Positions 21,701 to 34,783 of a stretch of 64,000 nucleotides of DNA are shown here, piece by piece; the stretch's first letter is position 1, and each line of letters begins with the position of its first letter. Both the position numbers and the translations under genes were made by a program. This DNA is from Colius striatus (lineage: Eukaryota; Chordata; Aves; Coliiformes; Coliidae), in NCBI RefSeq assembly GCF_028858725.1, contig NC_084760.1, forward strand, positions 77,816,367 through 77,880,366, read 5' to 3'. The notes beneath the pieces are model-generated. The model saw only the letters and a list, made by a program, of their open reading frames with translations. It was not told where the DNA came from and made no database searches.

Positions 21701-24199
21701 TGGAACATAAAGCTGTCGTGACCGTGGAAGACAAAAAAAGAGTTGAGCCCTTGAACAATAACCCACGGAACAGCAATAGCTTCCACAGCTATATGTGCTC
21801 TTCAGCCATGACCACCCTTCCCTGCTGCATAGACATGGAGGGAGGAGATGAGAGACAGTTCAGCACCCTCCTCCTAGCACTCAGATGGGGACAGAAGAAG
21901 ATGTACAAATATCTGCTGGTGTGCCACCAACACGCCACAGCCATTGCTGGCTCCTGCCTCTTGGATGCACGAGAAGGGCAGCAGCTCAGCTTTCCAGATG
22001 TTTTCTTGCTCTTTTCCTTTAGCTGCAACTTGCCATTATTCCACCCTTTTGACTTCAAGAGGAGGATAATACATCCACCAAAGCAGAGATAGGCTGGCCA
22101 GCATGAAATGACGTTGGTCTGGGAAATCTGAAAGCCAGAGCCTCCACTGCTTAGGGCCTCACGCTTTATTCATCCTCCCTTGCTCTGAGTTTTGGGAATA
22201 TAGATCCAGCCAGCTTTGTCTTACAGCTGGACATGGAAAAGGGTCATTTCAAAATCCTTTGGAGCTGCTCTGGGTTTGCTAGCCTCCAATGTCTGTCCCA
22301 TTGTGTATTCCTTACATCCATTTCCCATCTGAACTGCTCTTCCACGTGTGATACTGCCATCATTACTGCTCCTGGCTGCAGCATGCTGTCGTGCAGAAGC
22401 TGGTGCCTCACTACTTCAGTAAGTTCAGTCCCATGTACCTTCCTCTTGCTGATGATTTCCTGAATGACATTTGTATGGGTTCTGGCACTCATGTTTCAAA
22501 AAGTTCAAAGGCAGAAGGCAATTAATGTTATCCCTCTGTGATTTCTGACCTGGAGGAGCCGTAGGGATGCCATCAAACACCAAAGCAGAAGGAAGTTATC
22601 TAGGGTTTCATACATTGTTTGGAGAGAAAAGCACCTCTCCTTCTGAGGACTGTCTAAACCCTTTGTATTATAGGGAGCCTTCACCCTTCAGGCTGCTGCC
22701 CTGGATGCTGCTTTGAGGGTTCCTTCAGTAGGGGGGTAAATGGAGAAAGATGCCACAGAGTATCTGTGATTGTTTTTCTCAGCAGGAGACCACCATTGGC
22801 TTCCTTCCCATGGTCACAGTAAACTTCTGGAGGCAGCAGTGGAAGCTGAGAAATCACAAGGCCTTTGTGGAAGACTGTTAGTACATTATTCCCCTCTTTC
22901 CACTTCTCCTAAGGCAACGGAGTCTGTTCAATGGCATGCTCATGAGGTTAAAAGCCTCAGGGGCTCCAGGCGAGAGGACCTTGCAGGTGCAGACACTAAC
23001 TGTGTAGTGGAGTGTGAGAGAAAGGAAGCCCTGGAGGTTGTCCTGATATGAACCCATTGTAACCAAAACATCTGGAAGCAGTGACATGAAAGGGCCAACT
23101 TGCATGGTTCAGCCTTTTCCTGATGGGGTCTGGTGAGCCGTGGGAATCCAGCTGAGTCTGGTGTGGCAGGAGATGCTGGGCCATCAGAAATATACTTGAG
23201 TCTATAGCCTGCACAGTCTCTCAACACATCCCAGCCTTGCAGAAATCTTCAGTCCCAGGAGTGCTGCCTGCCTGAGGAACCACTGTCCCTGAGGGTGGCT
23301 GGGGATGTGCCAGAGCATGCAACTCATTACGCACAAAAGCGCTACACCAAAACATAAAGGAACAAGAGATTAAAGAGGAACAGATGTTGGCTGATCTTGT
23401 CCACCCTGCTCCTGGGAGGCAGCCCAGTGCAGCTGCTGTCTGCCCCAGGCTCTGCTAGCTTGGGTTAGCAGGGCTGGGATCCTTGGAGCCTTGCACTGAT
23501 TTTCAGAGGACAGTACTGAGCATGGCCCTGCTGGTACCCTTTTCTGCTCTGGCAGATTGTTTCATAGAGTGACCTTTATGTAAAAATTCATTTAAACAAA
23601 CTCCCATGACCATAAGACACCAGCATTTAACTGAGATATGCTGGCGATGGCCCCACTGAGGTGAGCTGTCCAATCCGTAACAGGAAAGGAGATTTGAACC
23701 ACTCTCAGGCCACATTAAACCATCCAGGACGTAAAGCTTGCCATCAGAAAAGCCAGGATGGACTACTGACACTGCCTGACTCCATACACAGTTTAGCTGC
23801 CAAAATTAATTTTTCTCAGTCCATAAGCCACACTATTGACCATTTTTGTACCTTTTCCTGCCTTCCTCTCAACACTTTGTCTGTCCTTGTCTCCCTTATT
23901 CTGCACTCTGCTGTATCAAGCCACCACTTACTTACACAAGGGCTGGTCTCCTTCTCTTCATAACCCTCTTGATCATTCTCTCTTTTTTCCTAAATCCTCT
24001 GGGAAATGCTGCCACCCATACTGACGTCTCTGAGAGATTTTCAAAGGTGTCTTAGCCAACTTCTGGGGAACTTATGATCCTGTATCACTTAGATAGTATA
24101 GCTCAATCTTCAGTCCTTTAATTTTCTTTACCTAGAGGGTCTTGATGGAGAAAGATGAAAAAAAACCCAAACCCTAACTAAGAAGAAACAGACCAAGCT
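18781..24199. other. Gene-poor stretch B
   Basis: Short open frames occur on both strands (for example 19090-19521 minus, 20167-20448 plus, 21718-22092 plus), but none matches a family I know or has paired splice signals. No repeats are recognised. Confidence 0.55.
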
Positions 24200-24655
24200 G
24201 AATAGAATATTTTTGGTGGGATAAGACCTTTAAGATCATCAAGTCCAACCACTCAGCTCCCACTGCCAAGCTCAGCACTAAACCATGTCCCTCAGCACCT
24301 CAGCTACACGGCTTTTAAATATCTCAGGGGATGGTGACTCCACCACCTCCCTGGGCAGCCTGTGCCGGTGTCTAACAACCCTCTCAGTGAAAAAGTTCTT
24401 CCTAATTTCCAATCAAAACCTCTCCTGGTGCAACTTGAGGCCATTTCCTCTTGTCCTATCGCTTGTTACTTGGGAGAAGAGATGAACTCTCATCTTGCTA
24501 CAACCTCCTTTCAGGTAGTTGTGGAGAGTGATTATGTCACCCCTCAGCCTCCTCTTCTCTTGGCTAAACACCTCCAGCTCCCTCAGCTGCTCCTCATCAG
24601 ACTTGTTCTCCAGACCCTTCACCAGCTTCATTGCCTGTCTCTGGACATGCTACAG
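24200..24655 (-). mobile_element. CR1 LINE 3' fragment, antisense
   Basis: The minus-strand frame 24413-24631 reads [40 protein letters not shown] and [14 protein letters not shown], typical of the CR1 ORF2 C-terminus. The 3' side, near 24200-24260, carries the CR1 tail (gaatagaatatttttggtgg ... caagtccaaccactcagc). The copy is truncated abruptly at about 24655, after gtctctggacatgc. It is very close in sequence to the minus copy at 9.7-10.4 kb, suggesting the same subfamily. Confidence 0.92.
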
Positions 24656-26055
24656 CAAAACAATTTATCCTTTTTTGAATATTCTCTCTCAGTATCTCTA
24701 AGCACCTTCTGCCAGTCGCCACCACTATGAGCTAATGTCTGCCTAGTGCAGAGCAGAACATGCCAGCAAGCTCTGAACAAATAAAAACCATTAGTTGTAA
24801 TGCTCCTACCACTACAGTATCCACAAACAGCTGTGAAATCCCAAAGGATTAATCTTGAAGGCTTAATGGCAGAAGCTGGTCCCTTGATTTTTATTTGCAT
24901 ACAATGCTCACTCATACACATTTGTTAACTGAGGACCTGCAGCTGTATCTGTGCAGTGGAGCTCATTGCTTTCTGAAAGCCCAGCAACATGAGTACAGAT
25001 ATCACCCTGTGCCTTCCCTGTGAGGCCACCTGAACCCCCTCTCGCAGCTTGGTCTTCCTCAGTATCCAACATCACCAATAGCACCTTTCCCATGTCTCTC
25101 CTGATACAGCATCATATGCTACCTGATCCTTGCAAAAAAGAACACCTTTCTCAGCAGGTGTCCTGAGCCCCCCCAGGAAGTGTTTGCTGTTCTCTGTTTG
25201 CAGATCTCTTCTCATTTATCAGGCCGGCCTGGTCACTCATCACCTCCTGATGTTAATGCTGGAAGATAGGGCCACTGAGTGCAAGAGTGGCAAAGCTGTC
25301 ATGCTCCAGCTGGGCAAAAGTGGAGCCTCACTCAGTAAATATTGACACGTCTGCAAGCAAACAGAAGGTAGCTTTCAGCAAGCATCTCTCTGGCTCCCTG
25401 AGCTGATGCTGGACCAGAGACACTCAGTGCTTTTTGGTTATGAGCTGCTGTTTACAGAGAGCATGATACAGGAATGGATCTCCAGCAGCTGTGATGACAG
25501 TGGCAAATTGATGGGCTTACAGGAGCCACCAGCTGCATGTCCAGTGCCTGCAGTACAACAAGTGGCTGCTACCACTTCAGCTGTCTTTTCTGTCCCTCAG
25601 CAACTTCCAAACAGGCTTTCTTCAAGAGGATGTTCAAGAGAGTCTCCATTAAAAACAGGTAGCAGAAAACAGATTTTTTTTGTCCCAGGTTTTTAGTTCT
25701 CCTGCTTTCCAGTCCTAAATCTCTGCCTTTAGAATTTAGGGGGTTATTGCACCTCCTGCAAGCTGTTAGATTTAGGCACGTCACGGGTGCAAGTGAGCAT
25801 AAGCACGTGAATCATCTGAGTCCTTCTTATGGGTCCATGGAACTGAGCAGCAGCAACTCATTAGCAGCATCAGTTCTTACAGCAATCCTACAGTTCAGAT
25901 GTTATACCTCATTAAAACTGCAACTCAACATGGGAGTTTTCAGAGTATTGCCTGGTAGTTAAACAACCACATTCCCTGCACGGGTGGAGCAGAGTCCTTG
26001 TGCAAAGAAGAGAGGGGATTGCACGCAAAGGCTGGTGATGGATTGGCTTCATTTC

Positions 26056-26145
26056 CTGGCCCACCCTCTCTATGACTTTGGGCAAGTTATTTGATCTCTT
26101 AGTGCTCTAGTTCCTATCCATGAAAAGGTGGTGATAATGCTTTCT
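26056..26145 (+). repeat. MIR-like SINE core/3' fragment
   Basis: The sequence tatgactttgggcaagttat followed by ttgatctcttagtgctctag and a weaker gaaaaggtggtgataatgct tail matches the conserved MIR arrangement (gtgacyttgggcaagttact ... cctcagtttcctcatctgtaaa ... gataataat). Only this core-to-3' part is recognisable. It is an ancient amniote SINE relic. Confidence 0.6.
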
Positions 26146-29100
26146 CTCTCCAGCTCTTTCTTTTATCTACTTAGACTGAAAACGACTTTGCTTTTTTCCT
26201 TCTTCTTCTGTGCTCCTGTGTTTTCTGTTTGTTTGTGTTCCTGGAATAATTAGATTCTAATCCACAGCAGAAGTTGCCTGGTACTGCAGTAAATGCAAAT
26301 AATTGTCTGTTCTCATTTAGAGCCTGTGGGCACCATTAACAGCCAATAAACAAGACGATGACCCAGATCCTTAAAGTTTCCTTTTCACTCTCTGGTTTGT
26401 TTCTGCTACCTGCTTCTCACTTGCATAATAAAGACAACAGTTAATCCACAGGTCCTTTTCCCTGCACCACATAAACACTCTAAGTAATGTGCATGCTTTG
26501 GAGAGAGGGCAGATCCCTGCCATGGGGCACATCCTCCCCTTGCTCTGTTTTGTCATTTTTCACTTCTGAATCGGACTGACAGTTTTTAGAGCAGGGACAT
26601 TGTGTCAGGGAGCAAGCACAGTGTGCCTACAGCACTGCAGTACCCTTGACAGGCCGTTGGTGTAGACTGTACTGGGAAGAGTTTCTTATGTTTTAACTTG
26701 CTAAAGTAAATCAATCACTGAAAGACTTCTTTCAGACAGCTGCTTTGCTGAACCAGGTGTTGAGTGATGACAGGTACCATAAGCATTGAAGGGGAGGGTG
26801 GAAACTGCAGTGTAAAGACAGTGGAAGAGAGCCCAAGGATTTGGCTGGTGAAAGACCAAATGTCTCACTGCTACAACAGCTACAGGCCATGAGTGGAGCA
26901 GGGCTGGAAGGCACCTAAGTACTGCTTCAACAGCACTGGTCTGATCCAAACCTTGCTTGTACAAAGCATCTGTTTGATAGTAAATCATTTCAGCTGTTCG
27001 TCTCCTTTTGGCCATCCCTGCTCTGTGGGGCCTCTGCACAGCCCCATAAGGAAACCCACAGCTCCAGGCTAAGGTCAGTTCTTTTGCCAAGATCGTTGCA
27101 GATCGTTGCCAGTGCCAAAACTGCTGCGTGCCTCTAGCACTGGCAACTCTACTAGTACAACTGATCTGCAGGGAATGAACATTAACAAGGCACATTGCTG
27201 GAGATCCCAGGGAGAGGCAGAGAGAGAGAAGAGGGAAACACAGCAAAGGATGAAAAGAAAGAGACATAGGAGACACAAAATAAACCTAAGGGTAAATTAA
27301 AAGGCAAACTGGTGATATGTTTTGTTAAATATTCATTGAATGACAGTTTGCACAATTACAGCCAGAAGCAACACTAATTTCAGCAGGCAAATCAAAGATT
27401 CAGCAGGCACTGAAACTCCACTGTGCTGGCAAACTGCATTCCTCTTCCAAATGTCACCCATCCTGACCACTGCAACAGTGTTGGTTTAGAGCTGGTGGTA
27501 TACACAATGCTGAAAATTATGCCAGACATGTTGTTTTCTAGAAACTGCTTCCAGCATAAGAACATACAAATAGAAAAACTACATTGTATGTCACCTATGC
27601 ATGGAAGACATAATGAAGAATCCTGTTATTTGGTGGCTGGTCTCCCCACTTGACACTGGGAAAAGCGGGACTGGACCTGCACCTCTGCCTCCTGTGCCTA
27701 GTAGAGGATGAGAACTAAATAATTTGTTTGGAGGCTTTTTCTGGCACAGACAGATGTGTATAGACAGAGAAAGGAAACATTGCTTGTTGAAAGGTCAGCA
27801 TATATTGGTTATGAGTAGGGGAATGTTCTCACAGGAAACACTGAAGGCTATGCAGAAGTAAACATACCTCCAGTGTGGAGTGGCATGGTGATCCAGCTGA
27901 GTCTCTCTCTGGGGACTGGCTTCCTGGGGATGATGCACAAGGCCCTTGGGATATTTACACAGCCTGTTCTCTAAAGAACAGCTGCCACTCTGCACAGTTT
28001 ATCTTCTTTTCATGATTATTCAGTCTGTGTTTTCTTTGCTCTTCCTGGCTGTGGCTTCCTCCAGTTCCTGGAACTGTGAGCCGCTGAGGCCTGTGTAGCA
28101 CCTGCGTGCAGGCGCCAGGCACAGCAGCTGCCGTACTCCCTGATGCTGGCTGCAGCCTGTCCACCACATGCATTTCCACACCACTGGGCAATAAACTACT
28201 TCCAGATCCTTCCCAGGCAGGTTTCTTTCTAAGCCCAGAAACTTTGTATTTTCCTGGAGCATGAAAACTGCTCACAGCCCCGGCACCTCTGTGTTTTGCG
28301 GTTCTTTTGATCAGGAAGGCTTCCTCAAAAGAGCCACCCTCTTGTTGCTACCAGAATTAGGGGAGGAGAGACAGTTACAGCTTATAACAAGGCTGTCTGA
28401 GCTCTAGCAGAGGCATGGAAAATATAGCGAGTGAGGATCTCACTGGATCCCTGCGTTTGGGTCCTGCAAAGGTCACAAATTCCAAGAGCCTTTCAACAGA
28501 AACAGTATTTGAAGTGGATACAGTTCTGATGCTCCAAACAGGGTCAAACCCCCTCTTTATTTCTGCTGGCAAAGGCTTGCGTGCCCATGGCCACTAGATC
28601 TCCCTGCACAGACACAAAAGTCTATGCTCAAATATTTGTTGTGGTCTCCACTTTCAGCTGAAGAAGCCCTGACTCGCACAGGATTTTTAAACATACAAAG
28701 ATTAAGCAGGCCAAGCTGAACAGCTGGCGTCTCATCAACAAACTTCTTAGCCAGAATTTTGCTTACTTCTTGCAACAGCAAAGTTCAGAGGGATGCATTC
28801 TTCTTTGTGGAACAAAGAGGGCACTGTCTACCAAGCTTTTGCTGCACAAAATCATCTCAGTAAAATTCACATTTGCTGCTTGCCAGCTCCCTGCTTTCAC
28901 AGGTCTGCTCTCTGGACTGCCTTCACTAGCCCTATTATTTTTTGACCCAGCTGCTCTAACGATAAGACAATCACCATGAGTTGCCCATAGAACACAATTC
29001 ACATTTCTTTCTGGAAAACAGCATCTAAGAGAGAGAGAAATTTTTTCACCCACTCCAAGACTTTTCTAGAGTGATAATCCTGCAAGGAAAGAATCCTTAC

Positions 29101-30699
29101 AAAATGTGATTATTTTTAAAAAGAGAATTACTTATTAAATGCACAAGTAAAATCTTCCCTTTCTACTTTCAGGTTCTATTAGCATTAAATCTCTCAGTTT
29201 AAAAAAAATGTGGAGGAAGGGAGAAATTATAGTGTTATGAACCATGAGTTACTCATAACACCCAAGGAGGTGCTATTTAAACTAAGCAATATATTTCTTG
29301 CATGCTGCCTCTCCCATAACAGTTCTTACAGGGTAGGAATGAGTGCCTTGATGTTCTTACTACTGAGGGAACAGGGGGGCTGCTCTGGTGGGTACAAAGT
29401 CTATGAATGTTTACAAGGCAGGATTTCTACAACATACAAGGGAGCTAGTCATCAGCAAAGGTTACTTCTAGCTTAAGCAATCAGTTCAATGGACTTTAGC
29501 ATTGTTATATAATTGTAACCAGAAGTCCTCTGGGAGTTTGAACCATGCTGTTGTGCTCTCACAACAAGTAATTTGTGAGGCATCTCTCCCCTTAGGAGTC
29601 AACATCAGTCACTAATGTGGAGCAGCTGTGAGCTTTCTTTGGAATAGAGGTACTCCCAATGACCAGAGTCCAGGTTATACTCTAATCATCTCCTATGATG
29701 TTATCCTGCAGCTTTTCTTCAGGGCATGATGCCACCTCACAACAGAGCATGTAGCCACGTCACAACCACTTTAACTTTCTCATCAAGTTCATATTTCAGG
29801 TTTACAATTGTTTCTTCATACTAACTTTCAACCATCATAGCCAGCCTTACAACAACTGATTTAGTGCTTTTTGTGCTACTGATGTTCTATTGACTCCTCT
29901 TTTACATTCCACAGATGAGATCCTGATCCATCAAAATCAATGAAAGCTTCGCCACTGACTTCTGCCAGACCTAGGCTTCAACCAGTAGCCTCTGGCTGTT
30001 GCTAAACCTGTATTTTAACCCAGATACAGTTTCTCATTTCACCTTTTTTTTTGTTTTTCTCCACCGCACATTTCTTCCAACAACTCAGCAATACACACAA
30101 TCTAACAGCCTACCTGGGTTCTTATTTCTGCTACGTCAAGTAAATAATGTTTTGAAATAGGTTGCAGCTTTCACCTACCCTCAGCCAAGTTCATACAGCT
30201 GTGGCCTGTCATTTCAAAGACACATGATCTCAAGCTGCCAAAACATGATTCTGGGTTAATAGGGGCGAAAATAAAGCTATGGTCAAACGAGAAGGAAACA
30301 TTAAGTTGTTTTGTATTTTAAAACTGATTAAGCATTTGCAAACAGTGACTCACTGAAGTCCTAGAAATAGGCTTCCAGATCAGTCAGTACTGATCCAGAC
30401 ATCTCTCTCCCAAAACAATTACACCTTAACTCATCCCTGTTGGCAGTGCTAGCTGTAAAACAAACAGTGCTTGATGTTGCCCTGTGATGGTTCTCTGAGG
30501 GAAGAAATTTGGTTTAAAAGCACCAAGGTAGTTCAAGCCAGAAGGTCTCAGGTGCTCTGAAGTTGGCAACAGCCCACCTCACAGTGATTCTACTGTGCCA
30601 GATCAAGCTGTGTGATGTGTTATTACTGTGAACTGTAAGAGAGACATCTCTCTGAACCAAGAGTCCACCACAGCACTCACTCCCATACCTTCCATCTCT

Positions 30700-30733
30700 C
30701 CCCCCCCCCCCCCCCTTCCTTTTTTTTTTCCCC
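30700..30733. repeat. Poly-C/poly-T tract
   Basis: C16 (30700-30715) followed by ttcc, T10 and C4. It is similar in make-up to the tract at 13.5 kb. Exact run lengths should be treated as uncertain. Confidence 0.95.
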
Positions 30734-33700
30734 TAATGGAAAACCAGAAGCATGACAGGGAGGAGAGGAAGAAGTGAGGACAGATAGTTACACACCCAGG
30801 CTGCATGCTGACAAGCAAGCAGGATGTGACTGCAGTGCCCATCTGGGCCTCTGAGATAGATTTGGGCTCACAGTTCAGGTGCACCTCTATGCCTCAAAGC
30901 TTGTTATGAGCATGAAATTTCCCTGCATCTGGCAGCCTGGACAGCTGACTCTGTGAGGATGACCACTCCCATTTTCCATTGGCATAGCCCTGTGCTGCTG
31001 TATTGCCAAACTCACAACGGGGATTTGGGCATATGGTTTCTCTTGTTGAGGAAACTTCCCTGGCTCAGTTCTGCAGTGACCTCCAGATCTTGCTGGACAA
31101 GGGCAAAGTCACTGTGCTGCAGGAAACTCTGAGGTCGAGGCTGGTAGAAGCAAAGAAAAATATAATGGTTACTGCAGGAAAGCAAGCTGGTAGTTGTTGT
31201 CATTATTGTATGTGACACTACTTGTATTCCTGTACAGACTAAAGGCCACAAGAGACGGCAAGGAGGATCAATTCTGCTAGGTGATGAACTAAACTACAGT
31301 GAGTGTCCACCCTTGCAGTTGGCAGATATAAGATGGGCTCATGTAAAACAAATATCTAAAGTTACAGCATTTACTCATTAATTATTTTGTTATAAACTCT
31401 TTCACTTATTTAAAGATGGGAGAAGTGGAAAAGAGAGCAAACCAAGAAAAGCTGAAGTCTGCAAAAAAATGTGTCCGAAGCCTACAAATTATGATTTTGT
31501 AGAGCTAATTGACCTTTGGGAGTGATGCAGAAAATGATGATCAAATCAAGGCAAGAAGGGGAGAGGTAGGAAATAAATTTCCAAGTATTATGACTCTGGA
31601 TCAGGTTATTAAGAAGAATCTTCATGCATGCAGGTGAAACCACAGACTGCATTTTCTCTTTAGATCAGGTAGGAGTCTCTAAGCAGATAAGAAGGAAAAA
31701 ATTTCTTCTACAGAGCTCTGTCGCTAAAGAAATGTCAAAGAAGGTTTGGTTGATTAAAACAATTTCCCAACACAAAGGATAAAATAAATTTTACAGGATG
31801 GTCTATTACTTCTTTCAGTGACAACCCTTCTCATCTCAGTCACAAATCATTACGTATAACAGTAATATAGCTTTTCAATAGCTATATTGGAGGCACTAAT
31901 CCTTTCAATATTTGGATTTTTTGACATATGCCCCTTCTGAATTGGCAGTGTGTTTAACATTTTACTAAATTAATTTGGGACAAATTCTGCTCTTTGAAAA
32001 TTTCACGTAAATCTGAAGTATCTGCCCAAATATAGACTTACACTTGTTGTATCAGGGTAAATGAGAGCGTACTTTGGCCGCATTTTTTTTGGTATCCAGC
32101 CCAGGGGCAGGTATATAATATAAGCAAAAGGTTACTTTCTAACTGCTTGTAAGATTTAAGGCAGATAAATAAATAATAAGAATGTTTTTGAAAGGAGATA
32201 TTCAGTCTACTCAAAGCGCCATCCAAGTCATTAAAGAATTCCCAGGTGCCAGCATTTGGAAAGGGTATTAGCTATTCAAACATTTTAGGCAAAGGTCTCT
32301 GCTGTTCTCTCTCCTGGGTCATCTCAGATTTCTTCAGTCTCTGCCCAGAACTGAGCACAAGGGGGAAAGAAAGGCTAGAAATTTCAGAGGAGTAACAACT
32401 TCTCCAGAACTAGGAAGAACATATTTTTCAGTCTTGCAGTCAAAATGAGGAAAACCCTCATTTATTAGTACAACCGAAAGGCTGGCTGAGCGAAGGCCAC
32501 ATGCTGCATACAGAGGGACAGACTCTGCTGCAGATGCTGTGCAGGAAGCCCTCTTTTCCTCCCCTTTTCACATACAATTTACCTAGTCGGCTCCATTTTA
32601 TTACTCAGAAAAGAAACCACATAAAAATGTCATCACGATTCAGCTGGGATGCTCAAACAAAAGCAGATGGGTAGAGTAAATCTACACAAAGACAATAGGC
32701 TTGTTGTGGAGATGGCTGGGCTTTGCTGACAGTGCCCCAGAAACAGGGATGCAAACACCTTACTGGGTGTTTGATGCTTGGAGGCCACAGATAGTGACAG
32801 TCATCCGAAGCTACCCACCCCACGTGAGTTGGTCTCTGGCTTCTTCACCTTTTTAAAGGTTAATAGTTCGAAGTAGGTATCTGAGACTGAGCAGAAATTT
32901 CAGATCAGGAAGTATTTTCCCAAGGAAAAAAAAGGAAGAGGTGTTGGAAATAGCAATCACTATAGAAAGTGATGTGAGAAAAGGCAAGTGGTCTCTGACT
33001 GTCTCACAAAAGGAGAGAAGTAGATGTCTCCAATAGGAATAAGTTCAGCCGAGATAAAAGTAAAGCTTACTAGAAGAAGGATGTTTTCTGAAAATGGCAT
33101 CTTTAGTTAATGAGATCTGCCTTGTCACTTGTCTGATCCCAGAGCTCCCCTGGATTCACTTCCTGCTCCGGGCTCTCGGGTGGTAGGCTAAACGCGCTCA
33201 TCTTGTCATCTGATTGCCACAAGCTTTTCTCATAAATCACCTAGATCTCTCTTACCCCTGTGCTTAAATGCTTTAGAGAGGTTCTGTTTGGAAACACCTG
33301 CAAGCTGCAGACTTCTTGGGCTTTCTTTCAAGTACAAGTTGATTAAACCTTGTTAAACCAAGACTCTGCTTACTCATGGCTGCTGATTCATCCCTCTCTG
33401 AGATATGTAGTCTTAGTCATAGCTCTGAAAGCTGAAATCATCCAGGTCCCTGCCACTCTAAGACATGCTCTTCTATCATTTTGCTGTGGCAACTGCAGCT
33501 TGTGGAGACGAGTGTCTCCTAAAAATTTAACTTGTAAAGACTAGGGATCATCATCAGCAAGTTGATTCCAGGGAATCACCAAAGCAATTTGGCAAACTTT
33601 CATGCAGTGCCTATCCTTGCTTAGGATGTCTGAAAAAAACCCCCTGTATTAGTTATTTGTGAATATATTAACTCCTAATGTCCAGGCACTAAGATGATAG

Positions 33701-34716
33701 GCAGCCTGAAATGTGGATAATATCTGTACCAATGCATTAAATCCTCCTCAAGTCTAACCACAGTCACACACAGCAGTTTCTCACTGTGCTTTTCTACCAG
33801 AGTTCCTTAACAGCATCCTCCTATTCCAACTGTCGGCAGTTTGACTGGCAGCATGGTGGGTGCAAGGTTAGAGGGCTGCACCTCACCCCTCTGGGTACCT
33901 GAAACACACAAAGAAAGATGTGTGTGTTCAGCTGCCAGCTGGAAGAATCACACTGACTCATGTGATGCCCAAGCAAGATGATATAATCAGCACGTCGGTA
34001 CTTCTTACCCCAGTAAACTCTTTACCTGTTCCCTGTGCCAAGAGCAGTCAGGAAAATAGATGCCATTAAGGGAGGGATGAAAAGCATGAAATGAACCTTA
34101 AAGACATAGAAAACTTAATGTCACAAAATGACAAAGCTCTTTGGTGCCTGGGCCTGTCTTTTTCTGAGTAGGGCAGGATAAGCCTTTTTTTGGGCATATT
34201 GCCTGTCCAGGATTATGCCAAAAAGAATCTCCAGGGAAGGCTTGTCACAGTCCCACAGATTTCCTCTTTGTCTCAGTGCAGCTGTTCCCATCCTGACCTA
34301 CTAGCCTGATTTCTTGCTGACTTGTTACTGAGAATGCTACTGCAGGGATTCCAGATGTGGAAGAGCCTAGCCCGTGGCACACGCTGCATCTTCTCCCTTT
34401 GTTCTCTGAGTCTCCCTGTGACTGTGCATAGCTTGCTCAGGTCTCACCAATGGAGAAAACGACATTGGTCCCACATAAGCCAAAAACACCAGCATCCTCT
34501 TTCTTTGAACAAAGTCAAAGTATTCCCAGATTTTTGCCGTATTTGGTACAATATCCAAATCAGAGGAAAGTGTATTATACCAGGTAGGGCCATTCCGGTC
34601 CCTTCTGTTGCTATTAAACTGTTAACTTGGCTCCAGTTCCTTACTTTATGATCAGCAATGCTCAAGGCTTCGCTTTTCTGTTCTTGAAAGCTTGTTCAAC
34701 TGTTTCTCATCCACAA

Positions 34717-34783
34717 TCTCCTCCCCTTCTGTCAAGCAGCCATCTTGACGTCTCCTCCCCTTCTTGACAAGCAGCCATGCCTT
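34717..34783. repeat. Two-copy ~33-base tandem duplication
   Basis: Two adjacent units, 34717-34749 and 34751-34783, both begin tctcctccccttct and contain caagcagccat, differing by a few bases and one small indel. The surroundings are gene-free. About 80 bases further on, an aataaa (gactcaataaaagtg, near 34863) is followed by no recognisable gene end. Confidence 0.75.
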
